Below are positions 42,936-55,200 of a DNA stretch of 64,000 nt, piece by piece. The notes beneath the pieces were generated by a model. That model was not told where the DNA came from. It made no database searches and saw only the letters and a list, made by a program, of their open reading frames with translations. The position numbers were made by a program, and so were the translations under genes. Each line of letters opens with the position of its first letter. Position 1 is the stretch's first letter. The stretch is from contig FMBT01000400.1 in assembly GCA_900095095.1 (NCBI GenBank), positions 1 through 64,000 of the forward strand, given 5' to 3'. The stretch is from Fragilariopsis cylindrus CCMP1102. Its lineage: Eukaryota > Bacillariophyta > Bacillariophyceae > Bacillariales > Bacillariaceae.

Positions 42936-44366
42936 ATGACTTTCTCCTTATCATCATCATCATCATATCCTTCTCTATTAGCGCTATCTAGCCCCACTAC
43001 AAGTGCAAGTGCTAGTGCTAATACTAATACTCGCAATCATCATCAGAATCATCATCAACAGAATCATGAGAACAATCAGAATCAGAATCATAATCAAGTA
43101 GTAATACAAAATTATCTACAGAAATTAAATAATCGAGCCACAATTTGTATTGAAATCGGACAATACAGTAATGCACTTACATTTCTTGCTAAAGCATTAC
43201 AATTAATAAGTTCTGAAACTCAAACTACTAATGATGATGACCAAACCTCGCCAGCATGTTGTCAGTGTTATCATTGTTCCATTGATGGTTGTATCCTACC
43301 TTCGGACAATGACGACGACGATGACGATACCAATAACAATAAAGATGATTTTGATTCTGATTATGATTCTGATTCTGATGGTTACAATGATGACGATGAA
43401 GACGATGAAGATGGCGTGAAGAAGACGAAGAATAAGCATGATAGTGATACTATCAACATTGATGGATACTATATCTATCAACGACCGATACTTATTCCAT
43501 CACGAACAATTTGTAGTAATGACAATCATCATCGGATGGATATATTAACATTATTTCTAATAATATCCTTTAATCTTGGATTAGCACATCATTTAATAAA
43601 TATTGAAACAACATCAAATGAAATTAAGAACAGTGGTGGTAATAGTAATGTTAAATTTGATAATACATTACAATTTTATATACTTGCGAGAGATATGATG
43701 TATCGAAGAAGACAACAACAACAACAACAAGTCGCTGATGCTGGCGATGCCAGCATCAACATCAACACACAGTCGTATCAAAATCAAAATTATAGTATGC
43801 GATTTGATATGATATTATGTAATAATATATGTCATATATATTATTATAATAAACAACAACAATTACAACAACAATGTTTAAGGGATTTAAATTCAATTAT
43901 AGTACTTGCAATTGATCATAATAAGACTATTAATGATAGTATGGTTATGCAACAACAACAACTGCAAATGCGTTATAATGGTACTACAGGTACAGGTGGT
44001 GGTGCTTTCTGTAGTAATAGTATTAAAAGCATTCGTCGTAGTAGTATTCCTTGCATCACTACCAATGAAATGGATGTGGATGTTGAATTTGAATACTGTG
44101 ACAATGAATATGGTAACAATGATGGTATGGAGACCGACCCACAACAACACGATAATGCTGTTGATGATGATGATGATGAGTACGGGTATTATGATAGTAT
44201 GGACGAGGATGATACCTCTACTATTGACAACGACAATGATAAAGAAGATGATCAAAATAACGGCTTGTTACCATTGATTGATATAAATGAAGGATTCTTA
44301 AAAAATATAAATATCTGTGACGGTCATAAACTCTCCTACCATGTCCTGACCTATCCGTTTTATTAA
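42936..44366 (+). CDS. Diatom-type TPR-like protein, Asn/Asp/Gln-rich
   Basis: The 476-residue intronless protein starts with a Ser/Asn/His/Gln-rich leader, then a TPR-like helix pair (LQKLNNRATICIEIGQYSNA then LTFLAKALQLI). After an acidic insert come ILTLFLIISFNLGLAHHLIN, FYILARDMMYRR and MILCNNICHIYY with its following helices, matching the helix order of a family I recall as abundant in pennate diatoms (FNLALxxHL, then LYELAxxMQ, then AILNNLGQIY). The tail is acidic. Function of that family is unknown; a helical-repeat scaffold is the safest statement. The frame is intact, and inserts are microsatellite-encoded. Confidence 0.75.
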   Translation: MTFSLSSSSSYPSLLALSSPTTSASASANTNTRNHHQNHHQQNHENNQNQNHNQVVIQNYLQKLNNRATICIEIGQYSNALTFLAKALQLISSETQTTNDDDQTSPACCQCYHCSIDGCILPSDNDDDDDDTNNNKDDFDSDYDSDSDGYNDDDEDDEDGVKKTKNKHDSDTINIDGYYIYQRPILIPSRTICSNDNHHRMDILTLFLIISFNLGLAHHLINIETTSNEIKNSGGNSNVKFDNTLQFYILARDMMYRRRQQQQQQVADAGDASININTQSYQNQNYSMRFDMILCNNICHIYYYNKQQQLQQQCLRDLNSIIVLAIDHNKTINDSMVMQQQQLQMRYNGTTGTGGGAFCSNSIKSIRRSSIPCITTNEMDVDVEFEYCDNEYGNNDGMETDPQQHDNAVDDDDDEYGYYDSMDEDDTSTIDNDNDKEDDQNNGLLPLIDINEGFLKNINICDGHKLSYHVLTYPFY

Positions 44367-44816
44367 TACTGTGAATGGGGGCCTGGAATAGAAAACCTTG
44401 CAGATTACCCCACCAAATATCACTCCGGTAAGCACCACAGTACTGTCCGACCAACATACCTTAACTTTTAAATAAAAAATAAAAGTCCAAAGACTACCGT
44501 ATTATCTCAAACGTATCGCGCGACTACTTCGACTAACTATTAACTGTGACTCAATGGACTAAATAAGACCCAATATAAGATCCAAATCGGGCCCAAAAAG
44601 AACGCGCGTTTTATTAATAATACTATATTAGAAACGAGAATAATGTTAAGTACAGTAATAATAATAATAATATATATTATATAGCATAAAGAATTGATTA
44701 TTTCATATATTAATATCTTTTATAAGATGTATTGTACTGCATATCATCCAATTTTCTTGACAACTATTCATTCTTGTTTTTTTATTTTAATTATTCTTCT
44801 GTTTTTATTTATATTC
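44367..44816. other. Short intergenic region between convergent genes
   Basis: AT-rich, with (AAT)n near 44658-44672. It should contain the 3' ends of both neighbouring transcripts. Nothing else is seen. Confidence 0.6.
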
Positions 44817-46328
44817 TTATTTGGAAGTAGTAGTAGTAGTAAATTTTTTCATTCGTTTATCAACATAACTAATAATATGTTCCATTGCTTCTTCTGCTTC
44901 TGGTTCTGCTAATATACCATGATAGGATTCATTAATAATATGTAATTCTTTATTATCATTTGATGTTACACAATTGTCAAATAATAATTTCGATCCACTG
45001 ATTGGTACAGCAATATCATTGGATCCATGTACAATACAAAAGGATTGTTTATAATTCATAACAATACTACGACATTCTTCTAACGCCTTCAATAATTGTA
45101 CAGCTGTACCTAAACGGAATGGTTTACCAATCGCATCTAATTTCATTTCCAGTTTTCTGGGTGTGGTATAATAGTCACATACTGCAGTATCGCGCCATAT
45201 TTTATCTGGTGAGACAGTATTTGGCATAAAGAATGGTGTCCACTTCGGTGCAATTGGTGCTAATACATATCGTAATAATTGCAATACAGGAAATGGTGGT
45301 AAATCCCCTTCAATGGCTGGTGCAATTAATAGACAGGAATCAAAATTGATGGGTGCTTTTGATGGGAAATCTTGAAAATATTTAGTAGCCAGTACAGTTA
45401 AACAACCACCATACGATTCACCTGCCATAAAGATTGGTATGTCTTTAGAGTTTTTATCTGATATTAAATTGACAAATGTAATTAAATCATTCCGATTCTC
45501 TTCCCATGATGGTATATAAAATCTGGTACCTTCTGAAAAACCATGTCCATATTGATCCTTTGATAATTTTTAAAATAACACGAGAAATAGTAATAAGAAG
45601 GAGAAGATAGATAGATAGATAGATAGGTACGGAAAGTTCACGAGTGAGTCGACGTCAGCATGCGTGTTTGAGATCGAGTTAAGAGTCGAGTGGAGAGTCG
45701 AGTCAAGATGTTGTCCAAAAGTAAAACGGAAAAAACGATGAGCACAGCACAGTAATCGAACGACTTGACTTTCGTCCTGTCTTTTATAAATCTAGATCCG
45801 GTATAAAAACCTTTCATTCAATACTTACTCCAGCATAAACTGCCATCCTTTATTCGTAAAAGTATCGACAAGAAGTGCAACATCCAGTGGACGATTTTGA
45901 AGTCGTGATGCATGTCCTGATTGAGAATGTATACCATGTGTATATATCACAATACCTTTTATATTATCTTTATCAGTAGGAGGCCAATGACGATAATGTA
46001 ATTGGATATCATTGTCATTTCTTGTATTTGATTCATTTCCATTTCCATCCTCTTCTTCTTCTTCGTCATTATTTCTACTAGAACATGATTTATACCATCC
46101 ATGTTGACAATCTTTTCCAGTAATATTATCAATAGTATCTATTTCTTCTTGTGATGGAAATACATCATCAGGAATTTCAACATTCACATCCTTTCTTCCG
46201 AATAATTCACGGTTGACCATTGTTTTACTCGTACTTTTAGTAGTTGTAATTGATTTTAATCCTTTTCGATTTTTATGATCTGAGTTTGTGTTTGCTAATA
46301 AAAGATGCAGTAGAAAACGTATTTTCAT
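44817..46328 (-). CDS. Alpha/beta-hydrolase of the monoacylglycerol-lipase type, two exons
   Basis: Exon 1 (about 45829-46328) starts with a short hydrophobic segment and ends with IVIYTHGIHSQSGHASR, the oxyanion HG motif. Exon 2 (about 44817-45557) begins DQYGHGFSEG and contains the nucleophile elbow GESYGG, the acid in VHGSNDIAVP and the catalytic His in ESYHGIL. That is a full serine-hydrolase triad with the MGLL layout, so hydrolysis of a monoacylglycerol or similar lipid ester is likely. The intron (45558-45828) has a good GTAAGT and an AAAG acceptor, but the two exon phases miss by one base: one more G before the donor would fit. This is another single-base problem in an otherwise sound gene. 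Total about 413 residues; an Asp/Glu-rich insert sits in exon 1. Confidence 0.85.
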
Positions 46329-47808
46329 GAAATACTTTCTTCTGTGTCCACTACTGTATTAGTAGGATCCTTAACTTAGTTAGCGAAGCTTTTGAAATGC
46401 GCTTGGGCTGTGTGTTGTGTTGTCTGCTGTACTGTACAAACTTTTGTTCCTACTACCGGTACTGTCCGTGGTATGCTTGTCTAGTAGTATGGCACTACAC
46501 AATTCAACGCATGCGCCCTTACGAAGCGAAGAAAGATTTTATTGACACCGCCGCCTCAATTTTTTTGTGATTGGACGATGTGAGGCAAGTGCTTGTGGAA
46601 TCATTGAAAAAAAATATATTTCGTACCCAAAACTCAGTCCATTCCGCACGGTAGTACGTGCTCTAAGAGAATAGAACGATGACAACACGCACAGTACTAC
46701 GGTAGGATAAAAAAAAGGTAGGCGTTGTCAGAACTAAGGCATATATCCTTTTATCCACGAATCAAAATTTCGTTTGTGTACGAGGGATTGAAATTTTAAA
46801 CATACCATACCCCTCTCTCTCACTCACTTTTTCATTTCATTTCGTTCTTTTTCGATATTGTGTTTACGTGCTAATTTGTAAGAGAAAGAAACCAGATGAT
46901 GATCAGAATCGTTCCATTTTTAAACATCATACGCATACCTCTCTGTCCAAGTAGTAGTTAAGTATCACTCAACGCACTAGCTTACTCGAGACAAGATTCG
47001 ATTCATTACGTTTGATGGATGAAAGAAAGAAAGAAAGAAAGAAAGTAATCAATACGTAGGAAACAGGCATCGGGGAAAGTGGGGACATTTCATTCAACAG
47101 AGTATCGTTCCATCTTCAAAGAATATATATATATCACGACTACTGCATGTCGAGTAGTCTTTAATGTTCGTAGATTCGTAGAGCAGAACACAAGAGCACA
47201 ACAATAACAATGATATAGACAACGGGAATAAAAAAAACAAAAAAACAATGATATAATATAAATAGCCTTTGTGTTCCTTCCAAGAACGGACGGTTCCTCT
47301 ACTCTTAGTAAGGTACGAATCAATCGCATTTCAACGATTCACATTTATTAATATCGATTGGTTCGGTGATCAATTCATTCGTGTCGAAGACAGCAACAAC
47401 AGCAACAACAATGTATGCACGAGAAACATACACAAACTAAATGTTTCGTTTACAATCACTCGTGATAATATGCATATTGCTTAGTTAATCCCACCTTCTC
47501 ACAAATCGAGGAACAGAAAAAAAAGATAGGATCAATCACAAATATAATAGTATTCACATTCTATTCTAAAAAAAGGTAGGTTAAGATCTAATAAATAATT
47601 GTATCGGCTAAAATGCTGGGAGATATGAAACAATGGCACTACTATGAACACTGTACTATCCAATCAATCTCACGAACAACAATCTATCCTTTTTATTATC
47701 TGGAATACCAATTGCGTATCATTGCAGATATCTATTGGTCATCGTTACTATAGTTCTAATTTACAACAACGATATTCATATACGTTACGAAAACATTATT
47801 TCTCTAGA
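46329..47808. other. Intergenic region, no supported gene
   Basis: Contains a GAAA tandem at about 47024-47046, an (AT)n tract near 47124-47135 and several short frames without domain signatures (for example 47269-47484). I see no RNA gene. The last ~170 bases before 47809 form an open, non-hydrophobic N-terminal extension of the next gene that I do not include. Confidence 0.5.
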
Positions 47809-48710
47809 ATGAAATTCATTATTTCTACCACAATGATCATTACAATGCTTGCATCACTTATGGTAACGCTTTTATTGGATGATGTTCCTCCATTCGTTGT
47901 TGCTGCTGCTACTGCCACAACTACTACTGCAGCTGCTGTTTCCAACACAGAACGTTCCTCGCGTTATACTCTCCGTAGTCACAGGGGTGGTATGCGTGGT
48001 GGATCATCCAAACATGATGACAACGACAACACCGAACAACTGTTATTAACTAGATCATCAACAAAGACAAGCAGGAAGAACAAGAAGAAGTCTGCATACA
48101 AGGCCGCTAAAATCACGACGGAGATGTTGTTCATCACATCGATGACGGTATTACTACAACAGCCACAAAGAAGTGGAAATCTCGTCGTCGTACAACCGGT
48201 AGAGGATGTACTAACACCGGTGGTGGTAAGGCTGGTACTAGTGGGAAAAGTGGTGGCAAGGCCGGATCGAGAGGAGGAGGAGGAGGTAACGGCACGGGTA
48301 GGAGTACATCGAGAGGAGGAAAATATGGTACTAGTAGTAGTAGCAGTAGCAGTAGTGGTAAGGATGGATCAGCAACAAAAGGAGGAAAATCTGGTGGTAA
48401 AAGTAGACGTCAACGCCGTCGTCGAACTGAGGTAGGAATGTATTCTTGTGAATTTAGAAGAGGAATGACATGTTGCAGTGAATGGGGAGACGATTTTGAT
48501 GATAAAGTATGCTGCATGGATGAAAAGGAAAATGATCGTGGTAATAGTGGTAGGGTTGAGTCAAATGATCGCGTTAGTGGTGATAGTCGTAGTCGTAGTG
48601 GTGGTGGTGGTGGTGGTGGTGGCAAGGATGATGACGATGCACCTGATATATTTCTTCAGGGCGTTTCTAACGGTCAAGTAAACTCTGTCAGCAATGACTA
48701 TCGTAATTAA
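47809..48710 (+). CDS. Secreted Ser/Gly/Lys/Arg-rich protein, silaffin-like, split by one base
   Basis: The ATG at 47809 gives a strong signal peptide (MKFIISTTMIITMLASLMV then TLLLDDVPP). The mature part starts with an Arg/Gly/Ser region (YTLRSHRGGMRGGSSK) and Lys-rich NKKKSAYKAAK. At 48109-48112 there is a run of four A; a fifth would lead into the frame that ends naturally at 48710. That frame encodes KKWKSRRRTTGRG, then long Ser/Gly/Lys repeats (GKSGGKAGS, GGKSGGKSRR), a Cys-containing acidic block (CEFRRGMTCC, VCCMDEKE) and a Gly/Asp tail. Polycationic Ser/Lys-rich secreted proteins with this look take part in silica wall formation in diatoms. The role is by composition only; no sequence homology is claimed. 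An alternative upstream ATG at 47644 would bury the signal peptide. Confidence 0.55.
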
Positions 48711-49146
48711 TAAAAAGATCGTTTTGTACAACAGAAACAAAAATCAAGAGATTACGACGATTTAATTCAGGCGTTTGCCTGTCGACTGCTACTTGTTGAT
48801 TGTGGTTGGTTAGACTTCGTGTTATCTTTTTCACTTCGGAATCTTATAAAGGAAGGTTGTTTAAAAGTAAATATTTAAAATTGATGATTTTTGCACGCTC
48901 ACTATTACTGGTCGAAAGCGTTTCATCTTTTCGGACTTTTTTTCTTTCCTTGAAATTGATATTTCATGACGGGATTAACTAAATGTCGCCTATGATCGAA
49001 AACCAATAATATATAATCTAGATTATGAAAAAAAGATTGTCTTGAAATTGTGTTCCTTTCCTATATCTAGAGTCTTAGTCGTACGTTTGTATGCGTTCTA
49101 TCTCACTCTCACGACGAGACATTATTATACTACTTATATTATAGTA
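48711..49146. other. Short intergenic region between convergent genes
   Basis: Nothing coding is visible; T- and A-rich runs may carry the poly(A) signals of both genes. Confidence 0.6.
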
Positions 49147-50838
49147 TTAAGGATTAAGTTCAGCAAATACAATCGAACTTTGTTCTTTTACCCACGTAGT
49201 TGATCCTAATTCTAATTTAGCTACACCAATTGCTGTATCCTTCCCTTGTTGACCAACGTAGTACATTCGTTGTGATCCATCATCAATTCTATATTATTAT
49301 TGTTGAATAGAAAGAGAGAGGAAGGAAAAAAAGGAAGGAAGAACAAAATATAAATACATATTACAGATTGTTTTGGTGGGTGAGTGAGTGAATGAAGAGC
49401 GAGTAAGTGAATCAATCAATCAATCAATCAATCGATTCAGATCTTCAAACGCGAGACGTGAATAGCCGGGAACCGGATTACTGGTAGAGTGAGATAATCT
49501 ATATCTTCTTCCATCTACTACTTACCTAAGAATATGTGGTGAACCAACACCATCACAGTCCCATGTATCAGCATTACCAATATCTAATGCAGCAGCAGCA
49601 TTAGCAGTACTTTCGGTGGATGATTTCGTCCATGTTCGTCCATCTGGACTTGTTGCTGATAAGATCCGATGTTTATTATCAGTAAGCGATACACCTTCAT
49701 AATGCATAATATATCCTGGTTCATCGGACCATGTTTCATTTTCTTTATTATACGATGCATTACGTACAACATTACATCGTGCACAACCACCATCATCTAA
49801 TGAATTACGTTCTTCTGAATCTGAGGATGTGGATGGTTGTAAACATAAACCACGTTTAAACCAACGAAAACCATCCGATGATACAGCAACCGCAATCGAT
49901 TTTTCTTTGGTTATTTTTGTCATGGTACTATAATACATAAAAAAACCAGAATTAGCAGAATTGTCATTATCAATTTTAACCACCACTTCTGGCCAACCAC
50001 AATATAATTCTTCTTCTAATACGACAGGTGTTTTACCATCATCCTCTTTTTCATCTGCCATACTGGCTGTATTAGTATCATCTGTATCATATGGTACCAT
50101 ACAGGCACCAGATGGATCATCTCCTTCTACTCGACCCCATGTTTCACCATCTTGTGACACAGCAACACCAATTCTCATTTTCATCCCTTTTATTTTAATA
50201 TCTTCGGATATATCCTTACCAGCATCGGTTGTCATATATTCTTTGATGGATGTTTCTTCAAAATTACCACCAAAATAATACATTAAATATATACCACCTT
50301 CAGTCATAACAGCGGGTGTTGTCATGGGTAATAATACAGAACCAAGACCAACATGTGATGTATCAAAATTCCACCATGATTCATTATTTAAACCTAATGA
50401 TACACCTTTAATATCTTCACCAATTGCACCTTTAATATCTTTTTGAAATACTAAACCATTTTTAGAGACACATCGTCCAATTCGACCAGTGGACAGTGGT
50501 GGTAAACTATTTTCAATTTCGGAATCTAATGCTATTGATCGTCCTTGATACCACATCACATAATTGACAGATGAATCAGTTTCGGAATCATAATCATATG
50601 CTGTAGATGATTTATATCGATGGACTATTGGTGAACCAATTTTTAAAGAATCAAATACATCTAATAACCCTATTTATTTTTTTATTAAAATTATAGGTGT
50701 TTTTCGGAAGTTAGTTACCCACCATTTCAAAGGAAAAGAGTTTTGGACGTAACAGCAAACAATATTGTTCACATAAAAAAAGGGCTTAGTATTAGTATTG
50801 GCATTGTTTGAGTTTGAATTTGAGTCGTCTGAGTTTGA

Positions 50839-50871
<33 letters not shown>

Positions 50872-51208
50872 ACTGCTAGAAAAAGAGACGAGACGAGTTG
50901 ATGACAACGACGACGACGATCTTCTTCTACTTCTACTTCGAGGACGACGAAAGGATACCGCCGTTGTTGGAAAAGTACTGGAATAGTGTTACTGTACAAG
51001 ATAGTATTTGCTTACCTTCTGTTTCATCATTTCCTCCATTTGTGGTAGGATTGTCTGCTGTTGTTGGACGAAGGACAACATTATTGACTGATGACAATGC
51101 CGATGTTGATGCTGTCGTCTTCAACGAAGAACGATACGTTTTCGTTGTAAATGCTTCCGAATGTTCGATACTCAATAAGAGCGTAGCTAGAGCGAATGAG
51201 AATTTCAT
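49147..51208 (-). CDS. Plastid-targeted five-bladed beta-propeller (GH43/GH32-like) protein, three exons
   Basis: Exons in gene order are 51208-51016, 50669-49526 and 49288-49147; both introns have GTAAG donors and TAG acceptors, and the joined frame is exactly 493 codons with the stop. The N-terminus MKFSFALATLLLSIEHSEA is a signal peptide followed by FTTKTYRSS, exposing Phe at +1 and a basic Ser/Thr-rich transit region, the diatom plastid-import pattern. The body repeats propeller-blade motifs: MWYQGR, YLMYYFGG, IGVAVSQDGETW, MYYSTM, IAVAVSSDGFRWFKRG, IMHYEGV, ILSATSPDGRTW, GSPHILR and MYYVGQQG. It resembles the plant arabinanase/levansucrase/invertase-fold proteins of unknown activity. No catalytic triad was assigned, so it may not be an active glycosidase. 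Confidence 0.88.
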
Positions 51209-51646
51209 ATTGTTTATCTGTTTATCGAGAGTGTAAGTTATTAACACAAGTGTTGGCAAAAAGATAGTTGTTGTCGTTGTCAAAGCAAAGCAATAGAAAG
51301 GGTCCTCGGAATCCTTTATTTTTGGATGACGAAGGAAGAACAAGGGATGATAAGAAGTTTTAGCAGAAGGCAGGAAAAAACAAAGAAATACTGTAAGTGA
51401 CGAGTGGAAGCAAGTAAAGCAAGTGTGAGCGATGGGTTGAATGATTTTAACAATTCAGTCAAGGATACGAGAAAGGATGTCCGTGACTGAAAATATATTT
51501 ACAGACCAAAAAAAGAATCAATCACGCACGATCGATCTCAACGAAAGCAAGAATGGTAGCCGACGTTTCTTGATACACGGTAACTTAGAGGGATGGCAAG
51601 CCAACAACTACCGTACGACACAACATGAAAAAAGGAAAGGCTAATA
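51209..51646. other. Intergenic region before the non-LTR element
   Basis: The promoter of the minus-strand propeller gene should be here. A short frame at 51441-51644 has no recognisable feature. The left end of the non-LTR retrotransposon cannot be fixed and lies somewhere around 51650-51810; GAATC repeats at 51658-51690 may mark the junction. Confidence 0.5.
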
Positions 51647-52212
51647 ATGATAGTAATAATCGAATCGAATCGAATCGAGTCGAATCGAGTCAACTGGCAT
51701 CATTCGTATGATTTGTGGATGCAATACAATGTAGTATGTCAATGGACAAACATAAAGTCAAAATCAAAGAATTTACGATATTGCATTATGGTAGTGCGGA
51801 CACACCAATGCAGAATCTTTCATCGCGAACCATGGTCAAAGGAAGTGAATGAAGTAATGACAACAGCCAATTTACTGCAAATCCATTTATCAAGTCTACA
51901 GACCAACATAGATTGCAGTAGACAAATATGTCAAAAGCAACGATTACTAAAGCAAGAAATAGACCTACCTCCGGAAATAAAGGAAGCAATGTCAGCCTTA
52001 AGACTAGCACAGAAGAAATGTAGACAACTGATTGAACAAAGAAGAAAAGAAACAACAGCAATAGAAGATGAGCAAGAGGCAGCCTTTGTAGCAATGAATC
52101 CGGAAATGGATGCTAAACGTGCAGCACAGATATTCCAAAGGGCAAGAGATACAAAAGAAATGATGTCAGAGCTACCATCGAAGATGAACTGTCCGGGAGG
52201 AATATTGAGTTG
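51647..52212 (+). mobile_element. Non-LTR (LINE-like) retrotransposon, 5' fragment before a nested insertion
   Basis: From about codon 58 (near 51818) the frame has PWSKEVNEVMTTANLLQIHL, then a charged helical region with LPPEIKEAMSALRLAQKKCR and AAQIFQRARDTKEMMSELP and ends CPGGILS. This is the helical linker that precedes the reverse-transcriptase domain in a large diatom family of non-LTR-type elements, by recollection. Most of the expected 5' part (several hundred residues) is missing, so the copy is 5'-truncated. The frame runs into a 7-base word TGAGTTG (52206-52212) repeated at 58804-58810, where the same element resumes. Confidence 0.75.
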
Positions 52213-55200
52213 CTAGCGCGACACTTGCCTAAAGCTAACCTTAACCCTAATCTCAAGCACATGGCGCGCGCATAATATATAGCGCGCGTCCACTGAGTCA
52301 GTGACTAAGCGCAACTAACATCCATCCAATTCGATAGCTAAAAGCCTATCATCGGAATGAAAGCAAACCCAAATACAATAGCAATAGAGAGCCTCATAAT
52401 CTAAATATAACACAGTTAATAAGAACTCAGATCTCTCTCTCTCTTGTAGTTGAGTGTAGACGTCTTAATAGATATATTTAGATTTCTAAAAAAGAACCAG
52501 GTAGCTTAAGCACCAGGTTGAAAGGATTCCAACAGCATAAGCAGTGGAATCGAAGCAACGATAGCCTAAGCATCGTAAATACGATATATCGTAAACCGAA
52601 ATCGATAGCATAAGCATCGATTAAACACCATAAACCGAAATCGGATAGCATAAACAAGAGACCAAGACCAGTGTTGTTGCAATTCAAGTACAAGATCAAG
52701 CTAATTCAGAAATATCACGGATCTTCAGAACGTTCCAGGGAGGTGCACCTATCTTCCGATACGAGCTAACGTTTCCATGATCGTTTCTGGGCCCATTCCT
52801 TCGGAGTAAGTACCAATAAGATTTCGAACTCCAACCAAATCTTGGTAGAGATCCTTTGGAGGATGAGTCTTCAACGTCACCACTTGATTCACGATGGATG
52901 TGAGTTGGCCTTGCATTTCGCTTATTGCGGCATGTTCTTCCCTTACCTCGTCACCTAGTTCACCTCCAACTGAAATGAAGTTGATGATATGTCGAGCTCA
53001 GTCTCAATATCCTCTAGATCCGCTTGCGAAATCCGTTTCATAGGAGACAACACTCCGGTCGTCTCCCATTCAAGGGCATCACTTGTAACCTTCTTGTGAG
53101 ATCCAATGACTTCCTCAAGGTCTTCATCTTCCGCTACTTTTAAAGAACGTAGAATAGTTTCCCATTCCATCATCGTTAAAAGGTCTTCAAGATAAACCTC
53201 CAGCTTATCTCCAAATTTTTCAACCAGAACAATCAGAGAGACATAAACCGCTTAGCCATTTGCTGCAACCACTACATAATGGCCTGACTGCGACGCGTTT
53301 GCTGTTTCAAAGGTTGCTTTCATTTTATGAGTTGCAACCGTACATTGACGTTTGGTTCTTACACACATAGATCCACCACTCCCAATCCTACCTCCACACA
53401 ACACTGATCCCACATCTTTTTCCTTCACCACAATAATGGACAACTTTCCCGCCTTTCCACGACGAGCAACAGATAACCCTAACCCCCCCCCCCCCCCGAT
53501 GTACCTGAAGGACGTGCAACCGATCCACGACGCGATGCAAGCAACGACGTCATGCGGCGCACCCATCGCAAAAAAATCTTCCTTGTCTTCACTCATGGCA
53601 CACTAAAATAAACTTAATACAATTGATTTCGGCGGATACTTAAACTGATCAGGATAGTATCTTTAAATCTTATATTACTGACTTTAGTTCGAGGTAGGCT
53701 TTTGACTAACTCTGTTAACAAATCATCTTGAAAAAGCATGGGTCAGGACTCGAATTATTGACCAAGAAAACTTGTTTCAGACTTGGAGACCATGTCAGGC
53801 AAGAGCTCACGCCGGTCCTAGATAAGGTGGAGGATTTAGAGACCATCGTGACGGAGTTCGTGTCTCAGTCTCCTGTTAACCACACACCGGTGGTTGAGCT
53901 GGAAGATGACCCCTTTCATATGGGACCATTTGCATCTCGGGCAGCGAGAGTACAGCCACAAGCTGGAGCAACAGGTGAAAGTTTTCAGGGTCATACGCAA
54001 ACTCCTGAACTGATTGAAGCGACAAACCAAATCAAGGTACTACGAGAAGAGGTCGCAAAACTGAAGGAAGAGTTTGGAGACAAACCATTAACAGTGGGGG
54101 GTGTTCAGATCAGATCCAAGCAGGCGTTGCACAGTTGGTTGGTTATGAATGTAGATGGACCAGAGTCAGACTTGAAAGTAAAGTCGAACGATGCATATGT
54201 GTGCTTCATAGATGCATCGGGATTATTGGCGTTGACTTTCGGTGGTTTGGGAGAAGAATCCACTCTTGAACGCAAAGCAAATGTTATCAAGTGCGAGTAT
54301 ATGTGGGCAGAAGAACAATCGTTCCAAAAGGTGTTTGGTAAAGTTTCACTATCAAACGGAAAAACAATTGACTCTAGGGTGCTACCGGCGTGCAAGACAT
54401 ACGATGATTTTGAATCTGTGTTGACCTTTCAATCCTACAAGACATCGGTGGAGAATGCAGTTGCAGATCAAGCGGAGATGTTACGGGGCAAAGCGAAGGA
54501 TAGGTTAACATTGGCAGGACACAATGTGGCATGTGTCTGTATCAATCATTCAGAAGCGTTCATTACAAAGCTACTCACTTGGATGAGCATAACGTATAAT
54601 GGATTGTGCAAGCAAAGCGGACCTACGGCTAGTCAGGAGAATTGGTTGTAGATCTCACATTGTGTTCGTGCTATTTTTATGGGCTTATACAATAAAAGGT
54701 GGGGAGGGTATAAGAAGGAGTCCATTCATAAAGTGGTATGGTCGTGTTTACAGACAATCCCCTTGGAAAAGGAATTTCTGAAAGCAAATTTCTCTGCACA
54801 TCCGACTGTGGCTCACGTTCTTAATCTGCATCTCCAAACTTCGGCGGTGAGGAAATCGGAATTCGAATATGAATTGAATGAGATGGAAAAGACGATGGCA
54901 AGATGGTTATATCAGTATCGAATTCTGAGAAAAAGGCGGATAAGGCGCTGACAGCATCAGGAAAGAAGTGAGAGCGAAATCAAGGGAATAGGGCTAGGAA
55001 AGTGACGAAGGACAAACAACAAACAACAGAGGTACAAGTGACGACTCTGCCGCGAGGCATGAAAGGGCAATTGATCTGAACGACAGCATTGTGGATGGAC
55101 GTGGGGATACTTGACGATTATCTGACCGCCCTCGGCCCCCACAACAAAGCTGACCAAACAGACCAAAGAACGAGATAGAAGAAGACAAATACATAGATGT

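Noticed and set aside
43893-44277. Antisense and alternate-frame ORFs inside the TPR-like gene
   Set aside because: Translations of GAT/AAC microsatellite stretches in other frames of a sound gene.
4474-48112. Programmed ribosomal frameshifting as a common explanation for the one-base breaks
   Set aside because: The sites share no slippery heptamer or downstream structure that I can see; sequence error or decay is simpler.
52235-52260. Telomere-like AACCCTAA words here and near 58675
   Set aside because: Single units, not tandem; no telomeric tract or chromosome end.
53352-53606. Plus-strand Pro-rich frame opposite the minus-strand block
   Set aside because: The Pro run comes from the C17 homopolymer and the frame lacks any motif; the minus strand looks more protein-like.
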